Assembly (NCBI GenBank): GCA_015487785.1
Contig: WFPC01000018.1
Coordinates: 48,133 to 112,132 of the forward strand
Direction of reading: 5' to 3'
From: Gammaproteobacteria bacterium
GTDB taxonomy: Bacteria; Pseudomonadota; Gammaproteobacteria; S012-40
DNA length: 64,000 nucleotides
Below are positions 51,337-61,505 of this stretch, piece by piece. Under the pieces are notes generated by a model, which was given only the letters and a program-made list of their open reading frames with translations, did no database searches and had not been told where the DNA came from. Positions within the stretch are counted from its first letter, which is position 1, and each line of letters begins with the position of its first letter. Both the position numbers and the translations under genes were made by a program.

Positions 51337-52656
51337 ATGAATCTTGTCTATCGCAGTCTGCTCGTCGTGCTCTTGAGCCTTTCTGTTCTGTCTGTGGCGC
51401 TGGCCGCCGATCCCGCCGCCGAGGCCTTCGAAGCCGGACTGGAGTTGGCCCGCGAGGGACGTTACGCCCAGGCCCTGGTGCGCTTTCGCCAGGCCCGTGC
51501 CGCCGGGCTGGACAGTCCCAAGCTGGACTATAATCTGGCTGTGGCCCATTATCGCCTCGGTCACTATGCCCAGGCGGGCCGGTTGTTCCGCAAACTCGTC
51601 GACGAAGCATCCAGCCTGCGTCAGTTGGCCTACTACAACCTCGGCCTGGTGGCCAACAAACGGGGGGACGAGGCCGCTGCCGTGGCCTGGTTCGAGAAAG
51701 CCCGTGCCTTGAACGACAACCTCCGGGTCAAATACCTGGCCGGACGGGCCTTGCAGCGCTTGCGAAATACCACTGGTGCGGCCGCGCCAAGGCGTCCCTG
51801 GCATGGTTTTGCCAGCCTCGGCGTCATGCATGATTCCAACGTCACCCTGGCCAACGATACCCTCACCGGCATCACCGGCGTCAGCGACACTGCCGCCGAG
51901 GCCCTGCTCAGTACCAGCCTGTGGCTGGCAGGTAATCGCCGGCATGGTCTGCGGGTCTCGCTCAATGGTTACATGCAGAAATATCGGCAACAGGGCAGCA
52001 ACGACTTTTCCCAGCTCGCGGCCAGCCTCGGGCGCTACCAAAGCCTGGGACAGTGGCTGGGGCGCGTGTATCTGCGCTGGGAGGAAAGCTATTTCGGCGG
52101 TGCCAGCTACCAGCGCGCCTTCAGCCTGGACGGCCGCTTGCAGCGCCCACTGGGTAAGCAACGACGCCTGAATCTGCGCTACAGACTCAGCCGCCTGCGC
52201 GCCACCAGCAGCCGTTTCGACTACCTCGATGGCTGGCGTCAGCAGTTGCGCCTGGGACAGCGCTGGGGCGGCGCCGTCAGCCGGTTCAAGCTCGATTATC
52301 AACTGGAACTCAACGACCGTCGGGATCGTATTGGCAGCACGGGCAACTTTGCCAGTTTCAGTCCCACCCGCCATGCGCTGCGCGCACGCCTGGAGCGTGG
52401 CCTGCCGGCTCGCTGGCGGGCCAGCCTGGAGGGGCGTTATCGCTACAGCCGCTACCGTGGGCAGAACGACCTGGCCGATGGCAGCCGCAGGCGTCGCATC
52501 GATCAGCAGTACCGGGTCAGCCTGGGCTTGCAGCGCCGCCTGGGGCGCCACTGGGAATTCGAGGCGCGTTACAACTACACCCGCAACGATTCCGCCATCG
52601 AGACCTACCAGTACCGGCGCGCCCTGGTGAGTGCCGGCATCAACGGTTTTTTCTGA
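51337..52656 (+). CDS. TPR plus outer-membrane beta-barrel protein (Slam-like)
   Basis: 439 residues: a signal peptide (about 1-23), an N-terminal TPR domain (about 25-145; EAFEAGLELAREGRYAQALVRFRQAR and two further repeats) and a C-terminal barrel (about 155-439) rich in alternating Arg/Tyr/Leu strands and ending GINGFF with terminal Phe. TPR-then-barrel with GVMHDSNV is the architecture of surface lipoprotein assembly modulators (DUF560, Slam), which move proteins across the outer membrane. Whether this is a true Slam cannot be told by eye. AAGGAG supports the ATG. Confidence 0.8.
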   Translation: MNLVYRSLLVVLLSLSVLSVALAADPAAEAFEAGLELAREGRYAQALVRFRQARAAGLDSPKLDYNLAVAHYRLGHYAQAGRLFRKLVDEASSLRQLAYYNLGLVANKRGDEAAAVAWFEKARALNDNLRVKYLAGRALQRLRNTTGAAAPRRPWHGFASLGVMHDSNVTLANDTLTGITGVSDTAAEALLSTSLWLAGNRRHGLRVSLNGYMQKYRQQGSNDFSQLAASLGRYQSLGQWLGRVYLRWEESYFGGASYQRAFSLDGRLQRPLGKQRRLNLRYRLSRLRATSSRFDYLDGWRQQLRLGQRWGGAVSRFKLDYQLELNDRRDRIGSTGNFASFSPTRHALRARLERGLPARWRASLEGRYRYSRYRGQNDLADGSRRRRIDQQYRVSLGLQRRLGRHWEFEARYNYTRNDSAIETYQYRRALVSAGINGFF

Positions 52657-52664
52657 GCCGGTTC

Positions 52665-52688
52665 GCCCGTCCGGGAAACCGGGCGGGC
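52665..52688 (+). terminator. Terminator-like hairpin after the barrel gene
   Basis: A ten-pair stem (GCCCGTCCGG / CCGGGCGGGC, one G-U pair) closed by a GAAA tetraloop starts nine bases after the stop. No T-tract follows, so it is either an atypical terminator or an mRNA-protecting hairpin. It separates the ECF operon from the iron-transport genes. Confidence 0.45.
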
Positions 52689-52726
52689 CAAAGACCCGCC
52701 AAAAGGCAGGAAAATTTGCTTGACTT

Positions 52727-52745
52727 GACAATGAGAATCATTATC
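52727..52745. promoter_or_regulatory. Fur box
   Basis: GACAATGAGAATCATTATC differs from the 19-bp Fur consensus GATAATGATAATCATTATC at two positions. It lies 42-60 bases before the ATG of the iron-binding-protein gene, in the expected operator position, so iron should repress this gene and the permease. Confidence 0.92.
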
Positions 52746-52786
52746 ATCCAAGTATGTTCCATGTCCAACCTAGCGGGATGTAAAGC

Positions 52787-53788
52787 ATGAAAAGATTGAT
52801 AGCGTTTTCTCTGGTTCTTGCCAGTCTGTTCGCCACGGCGGCCATGGCTGGTGAGGATCTGGTGATTTATTCCGGTCGCAGCGACAAGTTCGTCAAGCCG
52901 GTGGTCAAGGCCTTCACCGAAAAGACCGGAATCCACGTTACCCTGCACAGCGCCAAGTCCACCGCCTTGCTCAACAAGCTGCGCCTGGAGGGCGAGCGCA
53001 CCGAAGCCGATCTCTACCTCAGCAACGATGCCGGTAACCTGCAGCGTGGCAGTGACCTGGGACTGTTCCAACCCATTCCCGCCGATCTGGCCACGCGCAT
53101 TCCGGCCAATTACCGTGCCAGCGACAATACCTGGCTGGGTTTGTCGGCCCGGGCGCGGGTGCTGGTGGTCAACACCCACAGCCCGCTGGCGAAACAACTG
53201 CACTCGGTGTTCGATCTGGCCAAGCCCGAGCTGCGGGGACGCATCGGCATCACCAACAGCGCCAATGAGAGTTTCATTGCCGGGGTCACCGTCTATATGC
53301 TCACTGCCGGCGTCGATGCCACCCGTGACTGGCTCAAGGGCTTGCAACGCAATGCCGAACTCAACGTGTTCAACAAGCACAGCAAGATCGTCAAGGCCGT
53401 AGCCAAGGGCCAGCTCGAGGTGGGTCTGGTCAATCATTACTACATCTTCCGGCACCTGGCCAAGCATCCCAAGGCGCCGGTGCGCATCCTGATTCCTGAC
53501 CAGGGTCCCGATGACATCGGCGTGGCCTGGAACGTGGCCGGCATCGCCATCAGCAAGTACAGCCACCACGTGGATGCGGCGCAGCGCTTCGTCGACTTCG
53601 TCAGCTCGCCGGAGGGGCAGCGCATCTTCGCCGAGGTCAACCGCGAATATCCCACCCGCCCGGGTGTGCCCACGGCGCCGGAGATTCCGCCGGCCGACAG
53701 CATCAAGGTGGCCGACGTGCCCATGGAGAAGCTGGGCGAGCTGCGCAACGCCACCCTGGATCTGTTGCAAGAAGTGGATATGCCGTGA
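52787..53788 (+). CDS. fbpA: Ferric-iron ABC transporter substrate-binding protein
   Basis: 333 residues of the FbpA/FutA/Idi family. Signal peptide about 1-21 (ends AAMA). The mature protein opens EDLVIYSGRSDKFVKPVV, and the iron-binding tyrosine pair appears in GLVNHYYIFRHL. It captures Fe3+ in the periplasm. Fur box upstream; the permease gene follows after 23 bases. Confidence 0.93.
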   Translation: MKRLIAFSLVLASLFATAAMAGEDLVIYSGRSDKFVKPVVKAFTEKTGIHVTLHSAKSTALLNKLRLEGERTEADLYLSNDAGNLQRGSDLGLFQPIPADLATRIPANYRASDNTWLGLSARARVLVVNTHSPLAKQLHSVFDLAKPELRGRIGITNSANESFIAGVTVYMLTAGVDATRDWLKGLQRNAELNVFNKHSKIVKAVAKGQLEVGLVNHYYIFRHLAKHPKAPVRILIPDQGPDDIGVAWNVAGIAISKYSHHVDAAQRFVDFVSSPEGQRIFAEVNREYPTRPGVPTAPEIPPADSIKVADVPMEKLGELRNATLDLLQEVDMP

Positions 53789-53811
53789 CAGGCGGACGGC
53801 GCAAAACCTAA

Positions 53812-55437
53812 ATGAGCGCTATCGCTTCCGCCAGGCCCCGCCACACCAGTGGCGGGGCTTGGCGTTCGGCCTTTCACAAACTGGGCCAGCTCGGCGGCCT
53901 GGCGGCCTTGCTGGTGTTGCTGGCCAGCGCGCCGCTGATCTTCGTGCTCTACCATGCCCTGGGGCTGTCGGCGGAACAGTGGTTCCATCTCTGGCAGGGG
54001 CGCCTGCCACGCTTGCTGTGGAACACCTTGTCGCTGGCGGGCCTGGTGGCGCTGTTCAGTCTGGTGCTGGGGGTCTCCAGTGCCTGGCTGGTGGCGCGGC
54101 GGGAATTCGTCGGCCGCCGTCTGGCCATCTGGTTGCTCGTGTTGCCGCTGACCATTCCTACCTACGTCTTCGCCCACATCTACACCATCGTGCTGGACGA
54201 CGACGGCTGGTTGGGGCTCGCCTGGCAGGCCTTGTTCGGTGACCAGGTCAGCCTGCCCAATCTCTACAGCCTGGGTGGTACCACCTTCGTGCTCACCCTG
54301 GCGGGTTTTTCCTATGTCTTCCTGCTGGTTCAGGCGGCGCTGGGTCGTTCCACCCAGAGTCTGGAAGAAGCCGCACGGCTGCAGGGTGCCAGTTCCGGCG
54401 AGATCTTTCGCCGCGTCAACCTGCCCCTGTTGCGGCCGGCCATTGCCGCCGGGCTGGCGCTCATCGTCCTGCACGTGCTGTCGGATTTCGGCGCCGTCAG
54501 CATGTTGCGTTACCAGACCTTCACCCTGAGTATCTATTTGCAGATGAGTGGCCGTTTCGACTACCAGGCCGCCGCGGGCCTCAGCCTGGTGCTGGTGCTG
54601 CTCAGCCTGTCGTTTCTGGTACTGGAGCGTTTCTTTCGCAAGCGCCAGCGCTATTATGCCGGTGCCCAGACACGCCAGGCGCCACGCAAGCCGGCCCGGG
54701 GATGGGAGCTGGTTCTGATCTGGGGCTGGCTGGGCACCATCGCGCTGTTCGGTTTCCTGTTGCCACTGGCCTGGATGATCGCCTGGAGCTGGGAAGCCTG
54801 GCTGGGAGATTACATCGACGTGCGTTTCTGGAGCTATGCCTTCAATTCCGGCCTGGTGGCCTTTATCACCGCCAGCCTCACCCTGCTGGCGGCCTTCCCC
54901 ATCGCGCTGTTCCATGCGCGGCGGCAAAATGTGCTCAGCCAGAGCTTCATCCATCTCTCCAGCATCGGCTTCGTGTTGCCGGGGCCGGTGATCGCGTTGG
55001 GTATCCTGGGTTTCGTGCTGGCCTTGCTGCCACCGCTCTATGGTACCCTGGGCGCGCTGGTGCTGGCGCTGACCATTCGCTTCCTGCCCCTGGCCACCCA
55101 GGCCCAGGAGGCCGCATTGCAGCAGCTCACACCGTCGCTGGAACAGGCCGGCCGGGTACTGGGCGCCGGGCCATTGGAGAACCTGTGGCGGGTGATCCTG
55201 CCGGTCATTCGCGGTGGCCTGGCCAGCGCCTGGGTATTGGTCTTCATCGATGCCCTGAAGGAGTTGCCCGCCACCCTGCTGCTGCGCCCCACCGGCTTCG
55301 ACACCTTGCCGGTGCGCATTTGGATCGAGGCCAGCGAGGAAATGCTGGAAATGGCCGCTCCCGCGGCCCTGGTGCTGGTGGTGGGCACCCTGCCGGCAAT
55401 CTGGATCATGTTGCGTAGCGAACGCCGGCCGGCCTGA
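53812..55437 (+). CDS. fbpB: Ferric-iron ABC transporter permease (fused)
   Basis: 541 residues, about 12 membrane helices in two homologous halves, each with an EAA-type loop for the ATPase (EEAARLQGASSGEIFRRVNLPLLRPAI and EQAGRVLGAGPLENLWRVILPVIRGG). This fused FbpB layout is usual. No fbpC ATPase follows; the next gene is an unrelated oxidoreductase, so the ATPase must be elsewhere or shared with another system. Confidence 0.94.
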   Translation: MSAIASARPRHTSGGAWRSAFHKLGQLGGLAALLVLLASAPLIFVLYHALGLSAEQWFHLWQGRLPRLLWNTLSLAGLVALFSLVLGVSSAWLVARREFVGRRLAIWLLVLPLTIPTYVFAHIYTIVLDDDGWLGLAWQALFGDQVSLPNLYSLGGTTFVLTLAGFSYVFLLVQAALGRSTQSLEEAARLQGASSGEIFRRVNLPLLRPAIAAGLALIVLHVLSDFGAVSMLRYQTFTLSIYLQMSGRFDYQAAAGLSLVLVLLSLSFLVLERFFRKRQRYYAGAQTRQAPRKPARGWELVLIWGWLGTIALFGFLLPLAWMIAWSWEAWLGDYIDVRFWSYAFNSGLVAFITASLTLLAAFPIALFHARRQNVLSQSFIHLSSIGFVLPGPVIALGILGFVLALLPPLYGTLGALVLALTIRFLPLATQAQEAALQQLTPSLEQAGRVLGAGPLENLWRVILPVIRGGLASAWVLVFIDALKELPATLLLRPTGFDTLPVRIWIEASEEMLEMAAPAALVLVVGTLPAIWIMLRSERRPA

Positions 55438-55545
55438 ACTGCTCTTCCCCCGTCTCGACAGACAGTGGCAAAAGGTCGTTCCGCTTTCTTAGCATTGTTT
55501 TATCATTTACCCGCAAGACTGTGAGCATGGAACGGGAGGACCAAC

Positions 55546-56550
55546 ATGAAAGCCATCGTCTTGACGGGTGCCGGCGGGCCGGAAAAACTGCAACTGGCCG
55601 ATTGTCCCGAACCGCGTATGGCGCGCGACGACCAAGTGCTGGTGCGTTTGCGGGCCGCCGGTGTCAATCCCATAGACGGCAAGATCCGCCAGGCGCCACA
55701 ACGCTTTCCGGTGGCCGGGGAACAGCCCATCCTGGGTTGTGACGGAGCCGGCGTGGTGGAGGCGGTGGGCGCCGGGGTGAAGGATTTCGCCGTGGGAGAC
55801 GAGGTGTATTTCTGCCAGTGCGGTTTCAATGGTCGCCAGGGCTGTTATGCCGAATACGCCGTGGTGGAGGCCGCCTTGCTGGCCCCCAAGCCGCATGGGC
55901 TGGATTTCCAGCAGGCCGCTGCCGCGCCCCTGGTGACCATCACCGCCTGGGAGGCATTGTTCGGCCGTGCCGATCTCAGGGCGGGCCAGACGGTGTTGAT
56001 TCACGGTGGTGCCGGCGGGGTGGGGCACATGGCCGTGCAATTGGCCAAGGCCGTGGGCGCCACGGTGGCGGTGACCGTATCCAGCGAGGACAAGGCCACC
56101 TTTGCCAAAAGCCTGGGTGCCGATCATATTATTCTCTACCGCGAGCAGGATTTCGTCGACGCCACCCTGGCCTGGACCGGGGGCGAGGGCGTGGACCTGG
56201 TACTGGACACCGTGGGTGGCGACACCCTGGCCCGCAGTTTCGCTGTGGTGAAGGTCTACGGTGACCTGGTGAGCATTTTGGGCGCGCCTGCCGGCCTGGA
56301 CCTGGGGCTGGCGCGCAAGCGCAATATCCGTTTCAGCCAGGAACTGATGCTCACGCCGGTGATGCTGGAACTGGACTGTGCCAAGGCCTTCCAGGGCGAT
56401 ATCCTGCGCCAGGCGGCGGCCTGGTTCGCACAGGGCAAGCTGCGGGTGGCGGTAGCGGCGAGTCTGCCTCTGGCCGAGGCCGCCGAGGCCCATCGCCGGC
56501 TGGAGCAGGACCATCCCATGGGCAAGTTGGTACTCACCATTGACGCTTGA
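55546..56550 (+). CDS. Zinc-type alcohol dehydrogenase-like/quinone oxidoreductase
   Basis: 334 residues, medium-chain dehydrogenase/reductase. GroES-like N-terminal domain (PIDGKIRQAP, GCDGAGVVEAVG) and a Rossmann domain with IHGGAGGVGHMAVQLAKAVGA. The structural-zinc Cys cluster is absent, which favours an NADPH:quinone/enone reductase of the zeta-crystallin type. GGGAGGA precedes the ATG. It is a monocistronic-looking gene after the iron transporter; the substrate is unknown. Confidence 0.87.
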   Translation: MKAIVLTGAGGPEKLQLADCPEPRMARDDQVLVRLRAAGVNPIDGKIRQAPQRFPVAGEQPILGCDGAGVVEAVGAGVKDFAVGDEVYFCQCGFNGRQGCYAEYAVVEAALLAPKPHGLDFQQAAAAPLVTITAWEALFGRADLRAGQTVLIHGGAGGVGHMAVQLAKAVGATVAVTVSSEDKATFAKSLGADHIILYREQDFVDATLAWTGGEGVDLVLDTVGGDTLARSFAVVKVYGDLVSILGAPAGLDLGLARKRNIRFSQELMLTPVMLELDCAKAFQGDILRQAAAWFAQGKLRVAVAASLPLAEAAEAHRRLEQDHPMGKLVLTIDA

Positions 56551-56607
56551 GCATTGGACAAGTGCGGCGCCAGCGGCTAGGGTCGGGATTTTGTCCGGGA
56601 GCACGGA

Positions 56608-58253
<1,646 letters not shown>

Positions 58254-58415
58254 TCAGCTCTCCAGGCCCCAAGTGCCCAGAATCACGAAGGCCACGATCC
58301 ACAGCAGGCCCTTGGCGAGAAAGAAGGCGAAGCCCGCCAGGCCCAGTCGCCTCAGCCACAGGGGGCAGGTGAACTTTCTCTGTTGTGGCGTGCTACAGGT
58401 TTTTCCGGTCGGCAT
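58254..58415 (-). CDS. Small membrane protein, 53 aa
   Basis: A short frame that begins MPTGKTCSTPQQRKF. Residues 14-24 are basic and residues 25-47 form one hydrophobic helix (GLAGFAFFLAKGLLWIVAFV), ending TWGLES. Positive-inside distribution and length are those of genuine small membrane proteins. The stop begins at the base after the murU stop, so the two genes abut tail to tail. No strong ribosome site is visible and other readings of this strand are poorer, so I hold it as likely but not certain. Confidence 0.55.
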   Translation of the reverse strand: MPTGKTCSTPQQRKFTCPLWLRRLGLAGFAFFLAKGLLWIVAFVILGTWGLES

Positions 58416-58746
58416 GGCGCATGGTCCATTTCAGTGACTACCCTGGTTTTGCTATCGACCGGGCAGAGGAAAAATGAAGGCTCGCCTGCGCCAACGGAGT
58501 TCACGGCGAGCGGCTCTCGCCTCGTTTTGTAACGTGTACTGAAAGGGCGCGGGGGCTGAAAAACGACGGGAAACGAAGAAAATGGCTCATTCCCCTTGAC
58601 TTTGGTGGGAGTAAGGGGTTTAGTTGCCACCATGGTGCCGCTATCATCCTTATGGCATCCAAATTGCTCACTGGGTTTTCAGATGGCGAGACAAGAACAT
58701 AACTCACCATTGCCCTGAGTTTTTATCACAAATGAGAGAGGGAAAC
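58416..58746. other. Leader and promoter region of the porin-like gene
   Basis: About 330 bases without a gene. TTGACT (58596-58601) and TTTAGT (58619-58624) are separated by 17 bases and make a reasonable sigma-70 promoter for the barrel gene, with a leader of about 115 bases. The first 100 bases hold the upstream side of the 53-residue frame. Nothing else stands out. Confidence 0.5.
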
Positions 58747-59730
58747 ATGAAAAAGAAACTGCTGACTATTGCTTGCGCCACGGCCTTCGCCGGCAGCGCC
58801 CATGCGGGTAGTGTCAACACCGGCAATGCCGACATCACCGTCGAGGGGGGGGTAACCGCGGGTTATTTCTACTCTGCCGATTATGGCAACAACAAAGACA
58901 ATATCCTGTTGTCCGATTTCATGCTGGAGATCAGCGGTGGCAGTGACACCACCTTCGCCGCTGGCCTGGGTATCATGAATTCCCAGACCGTCTACGGTGG
59001 CGGCGCGGGGAATGCCGGCAACACCATTGCCAACAACATCCAGTATGCCTATATCACTCCCACCCTGGCCAAGGGTGTGACCCTGGACCTGGGTCTGCTG
59101 GCCACCAACATCGGTTACGAAGTTCAGCAATCCTATGCCAATGGCAACATTCTGCGCGGCGCGGTGTGGAACAGCCAGCCGGTCTATTACCCGGGTATCC
59201 GCGCCAATGTGGATCTGGGCGGTGGCATGAGCGCCTATGTGGAATTGAGTGACACCTTCCCCGGTGGCCCCACTGCCGCCAAGGCCGGTGCCGCGGGTGT
59301 CAGCGGTTCCGCCGCTGGCATGGACTACGCGGTCAACTATCGGCAGATCAACAAGGGCAACGGTCTGCTCGACGTCATCCTGTCCACCAAGGCCGGCGGC
59401 ATGGATGTGGGCGTGAACTTCGACTATATCACCACTGACGCCTCCGGTGACGACGATGCCTTCGGCCTGGCCCTCTATGTCACGCCCAAGGCTGCTGGCC
59501 TGGACGTGCCGGTGCGGGTGGAATACTTCAGCGATGGCAACAGCGGTGTCTATGGTGGCGTCGACAGCGGTTACTCCTTCACCGTCACCCCCACCATGGC
59601 CGTGGGCAAGAGCAGCTTCCTGCGCGTGGAGCTGGCCTATATGAGCACCGACAAGGGTGACCTGGATGGGGACGGCACCACCGGTGACAGCGCTCTGTCG
59701 GCCATCTTGCAAGGTGGCTACAACTTCTGA
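58747..59730 (+). CDS. Outer-membrane porin-like beta-barrel
   Basis: 327 residues. Signal peptide about 1-20 (ends SAHA). The mature protein is Gly/Asn/Asp/Thr-rich with alternating strands and ends GGYNF, with terminal Phe. It opens GNADITVEGGVTAGYFYSADYGNN. It fits a barrel porin of a proteobacterial family, but without a domain search the subfamily is open. Codon choice is strong and the ribosome site GAGAGGGAA is good; it ends in a strong terminator, as expected for an abundant protein. Confidence 0.8.
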   Translation: MKKKLLTIACATAFAGSAHAGSVNTGNADITVEGGVTAGYFYSADYGNNKDNILLSDFMLEISGGSDTTFAAGLGIMNSQTVYGGGAGNAGNTIANNIQYAYITPTLAKGVTLDLGLLATNIGYEVQQSYANGNILRGAVWNSQPVYYPGIRANVDLGGGMSAYVELSDTFPGGPTAAKAGAAGVSGSAAGMDYAVNYRQINKGNGLLDVILSTKAGGMDVGVNFDYITTDASGDDDAFGLALYVTPKAAGLDVPVRVEYFSDGNSGVYGGVDSGYSFTVTPTMAVGKSSFLRVELAYMSTDKGDLDGDGTTGDSALSAILQGGYNF

Positions 59731-59755
59731 CCCGGTTTCGGCTCAGGCAATCCAG

Positions 59756-59779
59756 GGGGCGCCTCGGGCGCCCCTTTTT
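59756..59779 (+). terminator. Terminator of the porin-like gene
   Basis: Stem GGGGCGCC / GGCGCCCC with a TCG loop and five T residues, 25 bases after the stop. Confidence 0.93.
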
Positions 59780-59793
59780 CTTGAACCGGTTTT

Positions 59794-60240
59794 ATGATGC
59801 GCATGCAACAACTGAGCGAACAAAGCGTGGCCGAGGCCCTGAGTTTCGATGCGGACCAGATTCAGCGGTTGCGCAGGCAATGGCTGCACCTGCTCGATCT
59901 GGCCGTATGGGGAGCACTGCATTTCGACAAACTGGGCGCCCTGCCACGGCTGCGCAAGCGGCTGCTGGAAGTGGGCGAGAACCTGCGCTCCCTCAGCGCG
60001 CCGCGAGACTGGATTCCCCAGCCCCGGGAGCGCCTGAAGAGCGCCCTGGGCAGCAGCATCAAGCTGCGTGACAGTCTGCTGGCCCTGGAACGGGTTGCCG
60101 CATCACTCGCTGGCGGCGAGGCTGCCGCCGAGTTCGAACAGTGTCTGCTGGCTTTCCGGCAAGAGCTGCTGGCTCTCCTGGAGCGATGCGAGAACCGCTG
60201 GGCCGAGCTGTTGGACAGTCAGTACGACGACGCTCCATGA
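59794..60240 (+). CDS. Unknown helical protein, 148 aa
   Basis: I do not recognise a family. The sequence is almost entirely helical by composition (Leu, Ala, Arg, Glu), with heptad-like stretches such as RLRRQWLHLLDLAVWGALHF and LRDSLLALERVAASLAG. No membrane segment or cofactor motif. The stop overlaps the ATG of the glycosyltransferase-like gene (ATGA), so the two products are likely made together. Alternative ATGs at 59797 and 59803 are close. Confidence 0.72.
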   Translation: MMRMQQLSEQSVAEALSFDADQIQRLRRQWLHLLDLAVWGALHFDKLGALPRLRKRLLEVGENLRSLSAPRDWIPQPRERLKSALGSSIKLRDSLLALERVAASLAGGEAAAEFEQCLLAFRQELLALLERCENRWAELLDSQYDDAP

Positions 60241-61310
60241 GTGCCCACTTGCTGGCCGTGGTGTCTGCCCACGGCTTTGGACACTTCGCCCAGACTGCCT
60301 TGGTACTCAATGCCTTGCATGAATTGAACCCGGGGCTACGCATCACTCTGCGCAGCCGATTGCCCCGGGAGCTGATACGGACACGCCTGCGCATGCCGGT
60401 GGATATCGTCGAGGACAGTGCCGACTTCGGCATGTTGATGGATTCCGCCCTGGATGTGCGCCTGGAGGACAGTTTCGAGGCCTACCGGCACCTGCACCGG
60501 GACTGGGCGCGCCAAGTGGCTGGGGAGGTGGAAAAACTGCGCAATATCGGTCCCGACAGGGTGTTGGCCAATATTCCCTATCTCACCCTGGCGGCGGCCG
60601 CCGAGGCCGGTATACCGGCCTTTGCCTTCTGCTCGCTCAACTGGGCGGACATCTTCTGGGATTACTTTTCCGGCCGTTCCGGGGCCCAGGCTATCCATGA
60701 GCAAATGCTTACGGCCTACGACAGTGCCGAGACGTTCTTCTGCCCCGAACCCAGCATGCCCATGCCGCTGTTGCACAATTGTCTACGGGTGGGGTCGGTG
60801 GCGGCCCTGGGACAGGAGCGGCGGATGCACCTGGAACGCCGCTTCGGGTTGACCGGCAAACGCCTGGTGCTGGTGGTTCCGGGCGGCATCCACACCGACA
60901 TCGACATGGAACGCTGGCCGTGTCATCCGGATCTTTGCTGGGTGCCGGCCTGGCCGGTGGACAGCCGGCGCGACGACATTCTGCCCGCCGTGGCCACCGG
61001 GCTGGAATTCACCGACTTGCTGACCAGTTGCGACCTGGTGCTCACCAAGCCCGGTTATGGCATCGTCACCGAGGCGGTGTGCAACGGCAAGCCGGTGCTG
61101 TTCGTGCGCCGGGGGGATTGGGCGGAAGAACCCTTCCTGGTGGACTGGCTGCTGCGGCACGGCCGTGCTGTCGAGGTGAGTCGACAACAGTTCTTCAACG
61201 GCCAGGTCATCGACGAACTGGAGGCCCTGCTGGGCGAGCCACCATCGGCGCCACCGTTGGCCGATGGAGCCATGGAAATCGCCCGCCACCTCCAGCGGGC
61301 CTTGGCATAA
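60237..61310 (+). CDS. Glycosyltransferase-like protein (GT-B fold)
   Basis: 357 residues. The N-terminus AVVSAHGFGHFAQTALVLNAL recalls the G-x-GH loop of MurG/UGT-type GT-B enzymes, and LTKPGYGIVTEAVCNGKPVLFV is a nucleotide-sugar binding motif of the same group (KxGxGTxxEA). Similar domains form the N-terminal half of plant L-arabinokinases. Donor and acceptor are unknown. No signal peptide; probably cytoplasmic. The start at 60237 is fixed by overlap with the unknown helical gene. Confidence 0.78.
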   Translation: MSAHLLAVVSAHGFGHFAQTALVLNALHELNPGLRITLRSRLPRELIRTRLRMPVDIVEDSADFGMLMDSALDVRLEDSFEAYRHLHRDWARQVAGEVEKLRNIGPDRVLANIPYLTLAAAAEAGIPAFAFCSLNWADIFWDYFSGRSGAQAIHEQMLTAYDSAETFFCPEPSMPMPLLHNCLRVGSVAALGQERRMHLERRFGLTGKRLVLVVPGGIHTDIDMERWPCHPDLCWVPAWPVDSRRDDILPAVATGLEFTDLLTSCDLVLTKPGYGIVTEAVCNGKPVLFVRRGDWAEEPFLVDWLLRHGRAVEVSRQQFFNGQVIDELEALLGEPPSAPPLADGAMEIARHLQRALA

Positions 61311-61328
61311 GCGGGTGCAGGACGAACG

Positions 61329-61362
61329 AAAAAAGCCGGAAACATGTGTTTCCGGCTTTTTT
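61329..61362. terminator. Bidirectional terminator
   Basis: A 16-bp perfect stem (AAAAAAGCCGGAAACA / TGTTTCCGGCTTTTTT) with a minimal TG centre. It stops the glycosyltransferase-like gene rightward and the 38-residue membrane-protein gene leftward. Confidence 0.95.
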
Positions 61363-61388
61363 CATTGCAAGAACCTCGAAAGGTAATG

Positions 61389-61505
61389 TCAGGGCGCGGG
61401 CGAGCGGGCCCCTTCCTTGCTGTAGATCTTTGCCACCAGATAGATACCCAAAATACTGGCAATGGCAGAAATCACATAAATCGCAGTCGTCAATGCACTT
61501 TCCAT
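61389..61505 (-). CDS. Small membrane protein, 38 aa
   Basis: MESALTTAIYVISAIASILG... ends with the tail SKEGARSPAP. Residues 5-26 form a single hydrophobic helix, followed by a Lys-containing hydrophilic tail. AGAGGA lies seven bases before the ATG, an excellent ribosome site, and the bidirectional terminator follows 27 bases after the stop. A 9-bp inverted repeat (CATGATGGT / ACCATCATG, 61503-61546) pairs the start region with the upstream leader and may control translation. No similarity recognised. Confidence 0.72.
   Translation of the reverse strand: MESALTTAIYVISAIASILGIYLVAKIYSKEGARSPAP

Noticed and set aside
50257..51338. Two long antisense frames (about 310 residues) under the charged-protein gene
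   Set aside because: They arise from the regular GAC/GAG/CGC codons of that gene. The sense frame has a signal peptide and operon context.
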